64,000 nucleotides of DNA. Origin: Rhizobium sp. NRK18 (lineage in GTDB: Bacteria > Pseudomonadota > Alphaproteobacteria > Rhizobiales > Rhizobiaceae). Made by a program: the position numbers and the translations under genes. The stretch spans positions 3,315,681-3,379,680 of the forward strand of contig NZ_JANFMV010000001.1 of the NCBI RefSeq assembly GCF_024385575.1. The letters are read 5' to 3'. This document shows positions 45,876-53,910 of the stretch, piece after piece; within the stretch, counting starts at the first letter, position 1; the number at the start of each line of letters is the position of its first letter. The notes beneath the pieces were generated by a model, which was given only the letters and a program-made list of their open reading frames with translations, was not told the DNA's origin and did no database searches.

Positions 45876-47507
45876 TCAACCTCCGGCAGCGCCGGCAATG
45901 GCGATCGCCGGCATCGCGGCGACCTCCCAATCCAGTTCCCTGTCCAGCGTGTCCTGCGCTTCCTCGGTGACGCGGGCGGGCGCGATGTCCACGCGTGCGG
46001 TCGGCCGGGGCGCAGCGAACTGCCGCTGGTAGCGGAATTCCCTGACCGTCGCGCCGAGCTCGACGATGACGGTGTGCAGATCTTCGGCGCCCTGCCCGGA
46101 GCGGGCCGCAGCTTCGGTATTGCGGGCGATGGCGGAACGCGCGGAACTCAGCTCGTCCGACAGGCGCTTCAATTCGCTTGCATGGCTGCCGGTGTCGCGG
46201 GCGATGCCGGCGATGGAATCGCTGATGCCGTTGACCTGGGTGACGATCTCGCCGATGGCGGTCTGCGTGCGGGCGACCATTTCGACGCCTTCGTCGACCT
46301 GGGCCTTGGTATTGGTGACGAGCGCCTTGATCTCGCGCGCGGCCTCGGCCGAGCGCTGTGCGAGGCCGCGAACCTCCTGGGCGACGACCGCAAAGCCACG
46401 GCCCGTTTCGCCGGCGCGGGCTGCCTCGATGCCGGCATTGAGCGCCAGAAGATTGGTCTGGAAGGCGATGTCGTCGATGACGCCGATGATCTTGCCGATC
46501 TCGTCTGCTGAACTTTCGATGCCCGACATGGCCGAAATCGCCTGGCCGACGATCTGACCACTGGTTTCCGCCGATTGCCGCGTCTTCGCAACGGCCTCTT
46601 CCGCGCCGCGGGTCATCTCGGCGTTGCGGCGGACATCGGCCGTCAGGTCGCCAAGCGCCTGCACCGACCCTTCGAGAGACTGACACTGGTCGAGCGCCCT
46701 TGCGGCGAAGACACGGGCATCGGTGGCGATCGAACCGGTCTGCTGCTCGGTCTTCTCAAGCGCGCCGGAAAAGCGGAGGAAATTGTCCTGCAGGGCTTCC
46801 ATCGCCGTGTTCAGCTGCGAGGCGAGGTGCGCATAGTTGCCGGCGTCTTCGACATCGGCGCGGGCGGTCAGGTCATTTTGGGACAGTGCCGCCAGAACGG
46901 AGCCGAAAACCTCTTCGACCTGCGCCTGCTCTGACTTGCGCTGTGCGGCGAGCTGCTGCTTGTGTTCGACACGCAGGGCGTTGAACCGCAGGGAGACAGC
47001 GATCTCGACATCGACCAGAACGAGACGAATGATTGCGGCGGCCAGCTCTGACATTTCCTGCGCGCGCTTCTTGCCCGAGGAGAGCAGCGAGCGGCCGGAG
47101 GCTTCGCCAATGATTGCAGACAGCAGGTGTTCGAGGACGACCGCGTGGCCGGCGACGTGCCAGCGCGGATCCAGCCCCATCTTCGATTCCGCATCCGAAA
47201 GCACCTTCACGCGCTCGGCGTAGAGGCTGTCGAAGCGGGCGTCCGTCAGAACGTCCCAATGAGACGCCTGCAGGTCGTGCAGCCGTTCGACCTGACGCTC
47301 GCTCGAAAAATTCGCGGAGGCTTCAGGAATCGACTGGAAACGGTGGAAAAGATCGCGCAGGCCGGCGTTGACGCTCGCCTGCATCTGGGGACGGTGACGG
47401 CGCAGGAGATCACATTCATCGGCGCCCAAGCCGGCAAAACGCAGGCGCTCGCGCAGGCTTCCAGCCCTCGCTCCGCTCGCCTGTTCTGTCGTCGGCTTGT
47501 TGTTCAA
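45876..47507 (-). CDS. Soluble methyl-accepting chemoreceptor with protoglobin-like sensor (IcpA-like)
   Basis: 543 aa from TTG 47507, which has GGGGA 7 nt upstream; the open frame extends 35 codons further but that part lacks an SD and reads like leader. No membrane segments. Residues 15-165 resemble the sensor domain of globin-coupled transducers ([20 protein letters not shown] region), followed by a HAMP-less linker and an MCP signalling domain with tip [20 protein letters not shown]. In the position of the haem-binding proximal His the sequence has Glu107 by my alignment. First gene of the che operon, the place of icpA in Sinorhizobium. Confidence 0.88.
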   Translation of the reverse strand: MNNKPTTEQASGARAGSLRERLRFAGLGADECDLLRRHRPQMQASVNAGLRDLFHRFQSIPEASANFSSERQVERLHDLQASHWDVLTDARFDSLYAERVKVLSDAESKMGLDPRWHVAGHAVVLEHLLSAIIGEASGRSLLSSGKKRAQEMSELAAAIIRLVLVDVEIAVSLRFNALRVEHKQQLAAQRKSEQAQVEEVFGSVLAALSQNDLTARADVEDAGNYAHLASQLNTAMEALQDNFLRFSGALEKTEQQTGSIATDARVFAARALDQCQSLEGSVQALGDLTADVRRNAEMTRGAEEAVAKTRQSAETSGQIVGQAISAMSGIESSADEIGKIIGVIDDIAFQTNLLALNAGIEAARAGETGRGFAVVAQEVRGLAQRSAEAAREIKALVTNTKAQVDEGVEMVARTQTAIGEIVTQVNGISDSIAGIARDTGSHASELKRLSDELSSARSAIARNTEAAARSGQGAEDLHTVIVELGATVREFRYQRQFAAPRPTARVDIAPARVTEEAQDTLDRELDWEVAAMPAIAIAGAAGG

Positions 47508-47903
47508 GTCCAGTCCCCGCAATCGCCCATGGCCGGTCGGCCGAATAAACCAAATCCCGGAATCCGGCGGTCGAGGGGACGCTCCAGAGGGGAACGGTCT
47601 CCGACCACGCAAAATGCTCGCAAAATATTGGCTTGATTTACATACCGGCCCAGATCCGGTTCCGACGGTGCGGCGTCATGCCTTATGGGAATTTCGGCAG
47701 CAGATATCCCATCCCGACGTACAAGCTAATCATTATGGTTAATTCCTTGCTTGAAGGTTAATTTTTGGTGCCCTCTGCCGAACTAGTCAGATTTAACCAC
47801 TTCGTCACTTTCCAGCAGGGAGGCACCGACAGCCAGAAGCAAGCTTATCGCTGTATCCAGACAAGAAGGGCATGTCAGTTAGACAGTATCGGGGGTTGTA
47901 ACG
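47508..47903. other. Intergenic region upstream of the che operon
   Basis: 396 nt between the chemoreceptor gene and a small plus-strand gene. It should hold the che operon promoter (minus) near 47520-47700; 47720-47790 is AT-rich with TTAATT motifs. No other gene is supported. Confidence 0.5.
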
Positions 47904-48017
47904 GTGGTTGTTCTTGGTATCGCAGCATTCATTCTCTCGGCGGCTACGCTTGGCGCGATGACGCTTCTGATCAGCATCGAGCGCAAGCGCGAGCTGCCCG
48001 GCTTTCACATTTTCTGA
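47904..48017 (+). CDS. Putative small membrane peptide (37 aa)
   Basis: GTG start at 47904 preceded by GGGGG 8 nt upstream; 37 codons then TGA. The peptide has one hydrophobic helix (VVLGIAAFILSAATLGAMTL, residues 2-22) followed by a charged tail (ISIERKRELPGFHIF). This is the classic form of a bacterial single-span micropeptide. No homologue comes to mind. It reads away from the che operon and is followed by an inverted repeat at 48033-48065. Confidence 0.5.
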   Translation: MVVLGIAAFILSAATLGAMTLLISIERKRELPGFHIF

Positions 48018-48032
48018 TCCGCCTGCACGTCT

Positions 48033-48065
48033 GCCGCCGGATGTCGGGCAATTGACATCGGCGGC
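48033..48065 (+). repeat. Imperfect inverted repeat after the small membrane peptide
   Basis: GCCGCCGGATGTC (48033-48045) and GACATCGGCGGC (48054-48065), one bulged base, 8-nt loop. No U-tract follows, so a terminator role is uncertain; it may act at the 3' end of the micropeptide transcript or in the leader of the next gene. Confidence 0.45.
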
Positions 48066-48113
48066 CCTGCTTGGGAATGTCCGCGCGACATTTCACATGG
48101 CAGGTATTTCAAG

Positions 48114-48572
48114 ATGAGCCTTACTTCCGTCAAAGCATTCTTTGCCGAAAACGCCCCCGATATTTCCGTCATCGAACTGGAGCAAAGCACGGCGACCGTC
48201 GAACTTGCCGCTCAGGGACACAGCGTCGAGCCCGGGCAGATCGCCAAGACGCTGGCGCTGAAGCTGGACGGCGGAACGATCCTTCTCGTCGCCAAGGGCG
48301 ACGCCCGTCTCGACAACCAGAAATTCAAGGCGATGTTCGGCACCAAACCGCGCATGCTGGATCTTTCGGACGTCGAGGCGGAAACCGGTCATCCGGTCGG
48401 CGGCGTCTGCCCGTTCGGTCTGCCGCACCAGATGAAGGTCTATTGCGACCTGTCGCTCAAGGCCTACGACATTGTCGTGCCGGCCGCCGGGGCGATCAAT
48501 GCCGCCGTCAAGATCGAGCCGAACCGCATGGCGGATCTGACAGGGGCGGAATGGATCGACGTCTGCAAATAG
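48114..48572 (+). CDS. YbaK/ProX-type aminoacyl-tRNA deacylase
   Basis: 152 aa, a single YbaK/EbsC domain. Motifs: TLALKLDGGTILLVAKGDAR near residue 45 with the conserved Lys in VAKGD, and ETGHPVGGVCPFGLP near 90, which lines the editing pocket. Proteins of this group hydrolyse mischarged tRNAs (Ala-tRNAPro, Cys-tRNAPro and others); specificity cannot be read from sequence here. It is a stand-alone gene converging on the GH13 gene (24 nt between stops). Confidence 0.88.
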   Translation: MSLTSVKAFFAENAPDISVIELEQSTATVELAAQGHSVEPGQIAKTLALKLDGGTILLVAKGDARLDNQKFKAMFGTKPRMLDLSDVEAETGHPVGGVCPFGLPHQMKVYCDLSLKAYDIVVPAAGAINAAVKIEPNRMADLTGAEWIDVCK

Positions 48573-48596
48573 GCTAGCAGCAGGCCCCGGCCTCCC

Positions 48597-50393
48597 CTAC
48601 CCGCTGCGATTGGTGATCCATCGGCATTGATAGGGCGCGAAGACAATATCGCCGCCCTGCGCGCGGATCGTTTCGCCGGACAGCAGATCCTGCCAATTGG
48701 CGCCGCCGATCAGGTTCAGCGACATGGCCGGTATTATGACCTCTTCGTCGGTCATGTTGTTGACGGCAAAAATGCTCTGCGACCGGTCCATGCTCTGACG
48801 CCAAAAGCCGAACAGCTTTTCGCCGAGATGCAGGGTGAACTGCGTCGCATTCGGGTGAAAGGCCGGCTGGCGGATGCGGATCGAAAGCATGCGCTTCATC
48901 TCCGCAAACACCTGCGCATGCCGGCTCCCCTCGTCCGCGAGCGCGTCACGCAGATCCGGATAATGCCAGCGATGGCGGTTGATCGCCCGGTTGTGGTCGG
49001 ATTTCTCGACGCCCTCGTAGTCGTTCGGCGTTGCCAAGAGCGAGTGGATGTAGAAGGCGGGAATGCCTTCGAGCGCCATGGTGATCGCCTGGCTGCAGAG
49101 GAAGCGCTCCCTGTTCCACTCGTCCTCGCCCTTCACCGTGCCCTTCAGCGCATCATAGAGCGAGACGTTCAGCTCGTAGGCCTTGACGCCGCCATCCGGC
49201 AACTTGCGCATGCTGACGAGACCGCCGAAACCCTTGACGGTCTCGATCATCCCCGCGATCTCCTCGTCCGGGACCAGACCTTCGGCCGGGCGCAGGCCGA
49301 TGCCGTCATGCGAGGCGGTGAAATTGAAATAGGCGCAGCCGAGCTGCGCCGGCGGCATCGCCATCTGCCAGGCGTTCAGCGACCGTGACGTGCCGTTGAG
49401 CAATCCATGCAGGATCAGCGGCGGCAGCGAGAAATTGTAGATCGCATGCGCCTCGTTGCGATTGCCGAAATAGCTCAGGTTCTCGACATTGGGGACATTG
49501 GTCTCGGTGATCAGGACCAGCTGTTCCTCGGCAAAATCGGCAAGCAGCCGCATCAAGCGGACGATTTCGTGGGTCTGGCGTAGATGGATGCAGCTCGTGC
49601 CGACTTCCTTCCACACGAAGGCCACCGCATCGAGACGGATCGTGCGTACGCCCTTGTCGATGTGCATGCGCATGATGCGCAGGAATTCGAGCAGAACCTC
49701 CGGATTGGAAAAGTCGAAATCCACCTGGTCGTGGCTGAAGGTGCACCAGACATGGCGGATGCCGTTCGCCGTCTCGACCTCGCGCAGCAAGGGATGGGCG
49801 CGCGGGCGCACGACCTCGGAAAGATCATCCTCCGGAGAGGCCTCGAAGAAGAAGCGGTCGTAGGGCGCATGTCCCTGCCGGTACTCGTTGAACCAGTGCG
49901 ACTGGCTGGAGCAATGGTTCAGCACCAGGTCCGACATCAGCCGGAACTCGCCGGCAATGCGCTCGATATCCTCCCAGTCGCCGAGAATGCTGTTGACCGC
50001 GCTGTAATCGGTGATCGCGAAGCCGTCGTCCGAGGTATAGGGAAAGAACGGCAGGATATGCACCGCATTCACCGTGCCCTTCAGATAGCGGCGCAGAAAG
50101 TCGTAGAGCAGGTCGAGCGGCTTGTGCTCGCCATCGACGAGGCTGTTGCCGTAGGTGATGACATAGGCGTCACGCTCGTTCCAGACCGTATTGTTCTGGA
50201 GCATACGCCCCCGCTTGCGCGGACTGTGTTCCGTGCCCCAGAAGGCCGAGACGATCTGGTCGGTCAGCAGGTCGGCATCGAGATCGGGATAGATGGAGCT
50301 GGCAAGAACCCGAATTCCCTCCCGGAGGCGCCGGGGAGCCGTCCTTTCGGAAGCGGGCATGGCGGCATCTGGCGGAGGCGTTTCTTGCTGCAT
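48597..50393 (-). CDS. GH13 subfamily 18 glycoside phosphorylase (sucrose phosphorylase-like)
   Basis: 598 aa with a 25-residue extra N-terminus. GH13 catalytic residues are in place: nucleophile Asp255 (RTIRLDAVAFVWKE), acid/base Glu297 (LVLITETNVPN) and Asp363 (TASHDGIGLRP). The overall pattern (VHILPFFPYTSDDGFAITDY; MSDLVLNHCSSQSHWFNEY) is that of sucrose phosphorylase and its relatives such as glucosylglycerate phosphorylase. Proteobacterial members with this architecture are often glucosylglycerate or sucrose-6-phosphate phosphorylases, so substrate remains open. No sugar transporter or kinase is adjacent. Cytoplasmic. Confidence 0.88.
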   Translation of the reverse strand: MQQETPPPDAAMPASERTAPRRLREGIRVLASSIYPDLDADLLTDQIVSAFWGTEHSPRKRGRMLQNNTVWNERDAYVITYGNSLVDGEHKPLDLLYDFLRRYLKGTVNAVHILPFFPYTSDDGFAITDYSAVNSILGDWEDIERIAGEFRLMSDLVLNHCSSQSHWFNEYRQGHAPYDRFFFEASPEDDLSEVVRPRAHPLLREVETANGIRHVWCTFSHDQVDFDFSNPEVLLEFLRIMRMHIDKGVRTIRLDAVAFVWKEVGTSCIHLRQTHEIVRLMRLLADFAEEQLVLITETNVPNVENLSYFGNRNEAHAIYNFSLPPLILHGLLNGTSRSLNAWQMAMPPAQLGCAYFNFTASHDGIGLRPAEGLVPDEEIAGMIETVKGFGGLVSMRKLPDGGVKAYELNVSLYDALKGTVKGEDEWNRERFLCSQAITMALEGIPAFYIHSLLATPNDYEGVEKSDHNRAINRHRWHYPDLRDALADEGSRHAQVFAEMKRMLSIRIRQPAFHPNATQFTLHLGEKLFGFWRQSMDRSQSIFAVNNMTDEEVIIPAMSLNLIGGANWQDLLSGETIRAQGGDIVFAPYQCRWITNRSG

Positions 50394-50464
50394 CGCAAAA
50401 AGTTAACATGATGACCGCGTTTGGCAACCGCAAACCGACGATCGCGGCCCAAATGGCAGCATGC

Positions 50465-50495
50465 TTGACCTTGCCACGATGGGAAGGTCTATGAT
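50465..50495 (+). promoter_or_regulatory. MerR-type autoregulated promoter of hmrR
   Basis: TTGACC (50465-50470) and TATGAT (50490-50495) are separated by 19 nt, the over-long spacer typical of MerR-family promoters. In the spacer lies the dyad ACCTTGCC (50468-50475) and GGGAAGGT (50481-50488), close to the CueR/HmrR operator. The gene starts 44 nt downstream. Confidence 0.85.
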
Positions 50496-50539
50496 GCACA
50501 GCATCAGATGATACCGACGCGACAATCCGGGAGAAGAGG

Positions 50540-50965
50540 ATGAATATCGGCGACGCCGCCGGCGCTTCAGGCGTATCGGCAAAGATGATCCGCTACTACG
50601 AGACCGTCGGCCTGATCCGCCCGGCACACCGGACGGAGAACAACTATCGGGTCTATGGTGACGATGACGTGCACACGCTGCGCTTCATCAAGCGTGCCCG
50701 CAACCTCGGCTTCTCGCTTGAGGAGACGGCGACGCTCCTCGGCCTATGGCGCGACAAGACGCGTGAAAGCCGCGAAGTCAAACGCGTGGCCCAGACCCAC
50801 ATCGACGCGCTGGAAAGCCGGATCGCCGAACTGCAGGACATGGTCGGAACGCTGAAGCACCTCGCCCATTGCTGCTCCGGCGACAACCGTCCCGACTGCC
50901 CCATCCTGAACGACCTGGCGGAGATCAAGCCGGTATCGAAGGGATCACATCCATCGGCTCACTGA
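50540..50965 (+). CDS. hmrR: Copper-responsive MerR-family regulator HmrR/CueR
   Basis: 141 aa. N-terminal winged HTH (MNIGDAAGASGVSAKMIRYY; ETVGLIRPAHRTENNYRVYG), dimerisation helix around 75-110, and a metal loop with Cys111, Cys112 and Cys120 (HCCSGDNRPDCPIL); Cys112/Cys120 match the Cu(I) ligands of CueR. It should activate copper efflux genes in response to Cu(I). No copper ATPase or chaperone is beside it, so its targets other than itself lie elsewhere. ATG preceded by GAGAAGAGG. Confidence 0.92.
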   Translation: MNIGDAAGASGVSAKMIRYYETVGLIRPAHRTENNYRVYGDDDVHTLRFIKRARNLGFSLEETATLLGLWRDKTRESREVKRVAQTHIDALESRIAELQDMVGTLKHLAHCCSGDNRPDCPILNDLAEIKPVSKGSHPSAH

Positions 50966-51074
50966 CGGCATAAGCGGGGCGGATGGATGCATAACTTTTT
51001 TGCGTTGGCGCGGGACGCTCTTTTCGTAGTCATTGGATCATCAGTTCCACATCCAAGAACAACGAGGGGAAACC

Positions 51075-52046
51075 ATGAAATCAAGATTGAACTATCTCTC
51101 CGTCACCATCGCCGCACTGCTGCTTTCGACCGCAGCCCATGCGGAAACCCTGCGTCTCGCGCATGAATCCTCGTCCAACAGCCTGATCCAGGAAGCGAGC
51201 CTTCTCTTCGCCAAAACTGTCGCGGAGAAGTCCGGCGGCGACATCGAAGTCCAGGTCTTCCCCGACGGCCAGCTCGGCGATGAGGCCGCGATTGCCGACG
51301 GCGTCGGCAACGGCTCGATCGATATCGGTCTCGGCGGCGTCGTCGATCCCATCGACCCGAAGCTCAATGTCATCACCCTGCCGTTCCTCTTCAAGGATCT
51401 CGATGCCGTACACGCCTTCCTCGACGGACCGGTCGGCAAGGAAGTCTTCAGCACCGGCGCGGACAACGGCTTCCACATGCTCGGCGCACTCGACTCCGGT
51501 TTTCGCCAGTTCGCGCTGACCAAGGGTCCGGTCAACACGCCTGCGGACTTGAAGGGCGTCAAGATCCGCGTGCCCGGCAACCCCGTGCTGCTGGCCACGA
51601 TGAACGCGCTCGGCGCCCTGCCGCAGTCCATCCCGTTCGGCGAAGTCTACACCGCCCTGCAGTCGGGCGTCGTCGACGGCACCGAGCCGGAAATGCGCGA
51701 TTTCGCCGACCAGAAATGGTATGAGACGACGAAGTACATGTCGCTGTCGAACTATGTCTGGACGCCCAATTACTGGTTCATGAACAACGACCGTTACGAA
51801 GGCCTGTCCGACAAGGACAAGGCTGCCGTCGATGAAGCCGTTGTCGAGACGACCGCCTGGTATCGCGGCAAGCTGGCGGACACCTACACAGAGGTCCAGA
51901 AGACCCTCGAAGGAAACGGCGTGACCTTCAACACCGTCGACCAGGCGCCGTTCCGCGACATGGTCGGTCCCGTCTATGCCCAGTTCGGTAAGGAATGGGG
52001 CGACGATCTGGTTGCCAAGGTTCGCAGCGCGGCTGCCGGCAACTAA
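51075..52046 (+). CDS. TRAP transporter substrate-binding protein (DctP family)
   Basis: 323 aa from ATG 51075, with GAGGGGA upstream. Signal peptide of about 23 residues (IAALLLSTAAHA-ETLRLA). DctP family features: QVFPDGQLGDEAAIADGVGN, then LKGVKIRVPGNPVLLATMNA with the conserved Arg that binds a carboxylate, and ALQSGVVDGTEPEM. It delivers a small organic acid to the DctQM permease that follows. The substrate is unknown. Confidence 0.94.
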   Translation: MKSRLNYLSVTIAALLLSTAAHAETLRLAHESSSNSLIQEASLLFAKTVAEKSGGDIEVQVFPDGQLGDEAAIADGVGNGSIDIGLGGVVDPIDPKLNVITLPFLFKDLDAVHAFLDGPVGKEVFSTGADNGFHMLGALDSGFRQFALTKGPVNTPADLKGVKIRVPGNPVLLATMNALGALPQSIPFGEVYTALQSGVVDGTEPEMRDFADQKWYETTKYMSLSNYVWTPNYWFMNNDRYEGLSDKDKAAVDEAVVETTAWYRGKLADTYTEVQKTLEGNGVTFNTVDQAPFRDMVGPVYAQFGKEWGDDLVAKVRSAAAGN

Positions 52047-52120
52047 GCCTTCAAAGCCTCCCAAGGCGCATGCGTTCGCGGGGCAGCCGCCCTGCGAACG
52101 CTCTTCGATCCGAGCGGTTC

Positions 52121-52624
52121 ATGAACGACACATCCCTCCCCCATCCTCACGACCCGACGCTGCTGCGCTGGTTCGGCTGGCTGACCACCGGCATCGCCGT
52201 TTCCGCCTTCGTCGGCATGACGATCACGACGCTCCTGGGTGTTGCCGCCCGCTATCTGGGGCTGCGCGGTGTCGAGTGGACGTTCGAAGTCACCGGCATC
52301 CTGTTCCTCTGGACCAGTTTCTTCGGCGTCATCGTCGCCGAACTGCGGCGTGAGAATGTCGCCTTCACCTTTCTCGTCGACAAGCTCGACAGCCGATGGG
52401 GTCGCATCCCCGCCTTCATCTGCTCGCTGTTGACACTCTGGCTCGCCATCGAGCTGACGCGAAGCGGCATCGGCTTTGCGGCCCGATCCGGGATGGCGCC
52501 GACGCCTCTTCTGCGATTGCCGCGCCTCGTGCAGATCCTGCCCTTCATCGCCTTTGCCGGCGGCATCGCACTGATCACCTTCCTCCGCATCCTCCAGGGC
52601 CTGGGAGGCAAGGCGGCGCAATGA
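52121..52624 (+). CDS. TRAP transporter small permease (DctQ)
   Basis: 167 aa from ATG 52121. Four membrane segments and the DctQ pattern EVTGILFLWTSFFGVIVAEL with charged residues after helix 2 (RRENVAFTFLVDKL). Overlaps the large subunit gene by 4 nt (ATGA). A longer upstream frame overlaps the end of dctP and is non-coding. Confidence 0.93.
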   Translation: MNDTSLPHPHDPTLLRWFGWLTTGIAVSAFVGMTITTLLGVAARYLGLRGVEWTFEVTGILFLWTSFFGVIVAELRRENVAFTFLVDKLDSRWGRIPAFICSLLTLWLAIELTRSGIGFAARSGMAPTPLLRLPRLVQILPFIAFAGGIALITFLRILQGLGGKAAQ

Positions 52625-53910
52625 CCATTCTCATCCTGTTTGCTACCTTCCTCTTCTGCCTCCTGGGTGGCTTGCCGATCCTCTGGGCGATGGGTGTCTC
52701 GACGATCGCAGCCCTGACCTTTGGCGACGTTTCGATGCCGCCTGCATGGTTGGCGCAGCAGATCGTACGCGGCGCGGACTCGATCTATCTGGCGGCGATC
52801 CCGCTATTCCTGTTTTCCGGCGAACTGATGAACCGCGGCGGCCTGACCCGACGGCTGATCAATCTCGCTGACTTCGTCTTCGGACGTTTCACCGGCGGGC
52901 TCGGCTTCGTCAACGTCGTCACGGCCTTCGTCTATGGCGGCATCAGCGGCTCGGCGACCGCCGATACCAGCGCGGTGGCCAAGCTGATGATCCCGGCGAT
53001 GGAAAGCCAGGGCTATCCCCGCAGCTATGCGGCGGCCATCACCGCAGCGTCGGGAACGCTCGGCATCATCGTCCCGCCGAGCGTGATCTTCATTCTCTAC
53101 GGCGTGCTGACCAACACCTCGATCGGAGGACTTTTCCTCGCCGGCGTGGTGCCGGGAACGCTGATCGCAGTCGCTTTCATGGTAACCTCCTGGATCGTCG
53201 CCAAGCGCGCCGGCTATGGCGGCCACAAGTCGCAACTGTCGATGCGGGCCTTCCTCACTGACCTCGTCAAAGCTCTGCCGGCGCTGGCCATGCCGATCTT
53301 CATCCTCGGCACCATCCTGTCCGGACTGGCGACGGCTACGGAAGCGGCGGCTCTCTCGGTCGTCTATGCTCTGGTCGTCGGCGGGTTCATCTATCGCGAA
53401 CTGACATGGAAGGAGATCGGATCGGCGCTGGTCGAGACGGTGTCCGGTACCGGCTCGGTGATGCTGATCGTGGCCGTCGCCACACCTTTCGCCTGGATCC
53501 TGACCGTCGAGCAGATCCCGCAGATGGCCACCGACTTCATCCAGCATACCGGCGCCGGACCGGTCGGCACGATTGCGCTTGTCCTCGCCGTGCTGCTGTT
53601 CGTCGGCACATGGCTGGATCTCGGGCCGGCCATCGTGATCCTCGCGCCCATCCTCGCGCCGCTGCTTGCCAAGGCCGGCCTGCAGCCGCTGCAGATCGGC
53701 GTGCTGTTTACCGTCGCACTCGGCGTCGGCCTTTACACCCCGCCGGTCGGCACCAACCTTTTCGTCGTGTGCAATGTCGGCCGCGTGAGCATCGGCGCCG
53801 TTACCCGGCAGCTCGTGCCGTTCTGGATCGCGAGCCTCGTTGTCATCGTTCTTCTGGTCGCATTCCCCGGTCTCAGCGAATGGCTGCCGGGCATTTTTGG
53901 GAATTCCTGA
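52621..53910 (+). CDS. TRAP transporter large permease (DctM)
   Basis: 429 aa, about 11-12 membrane helices, the full size of DctM. Family motifs: YGGISGSATADTSAVAKLMI near residue 105 and GTLGIIVPPSVIFILYGVLT near 145. It forms the sodium-coupled transport subunit. The stop overlaps the next ATG (TGATG), which ties the aminotransferase to the transporter. Confidence 0.95.
   Translation: MTILILFATFLFCLLGGLPILWAMGVSTIAALTFGDVSMPPAWLAQQIVRGADSIYLAAIPLFLFSGELMNRGGLTRRLINLADFVFGRFTGGLGFVNVVTAFVYGGISGSATADTSAVAKLMIPAMESQGYPRSYAAAITAASGTLGIIVPPSVIFILYGVLTNTSIGGLFLAGVVPGTLIAVAFMVTSWIVAKRAGYGGHKSQLSMRAFLTDLVKALPALAMPIFILGTILSGLATATEAAALSVVYALVVGGFIYRELTWKEIGSALVETVSGTGSVMLIVAVATPFAWILTVEQIPQMATDFIQHTGAGPVGTIALVLAVLLFVGTWLDLGPAIVILAPILAPLLAKAGLQPLQIGVLFTVALGVGLYTPPVGTNLFVVCNVGRVSIGAVTRQLVPFWIASLVVIVLLVAFPGLSEWLPGIFGNS

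Noticed and set aside
47507..47612. Longer chemoreceptor starting at TTG 47612
   Set aside because: No ribosome-binding sequence precedes it, and the extra 35 residues are Pro/Arg/Gly rich like translated leader; TTG 47507 has GGGGA at 7 nt.
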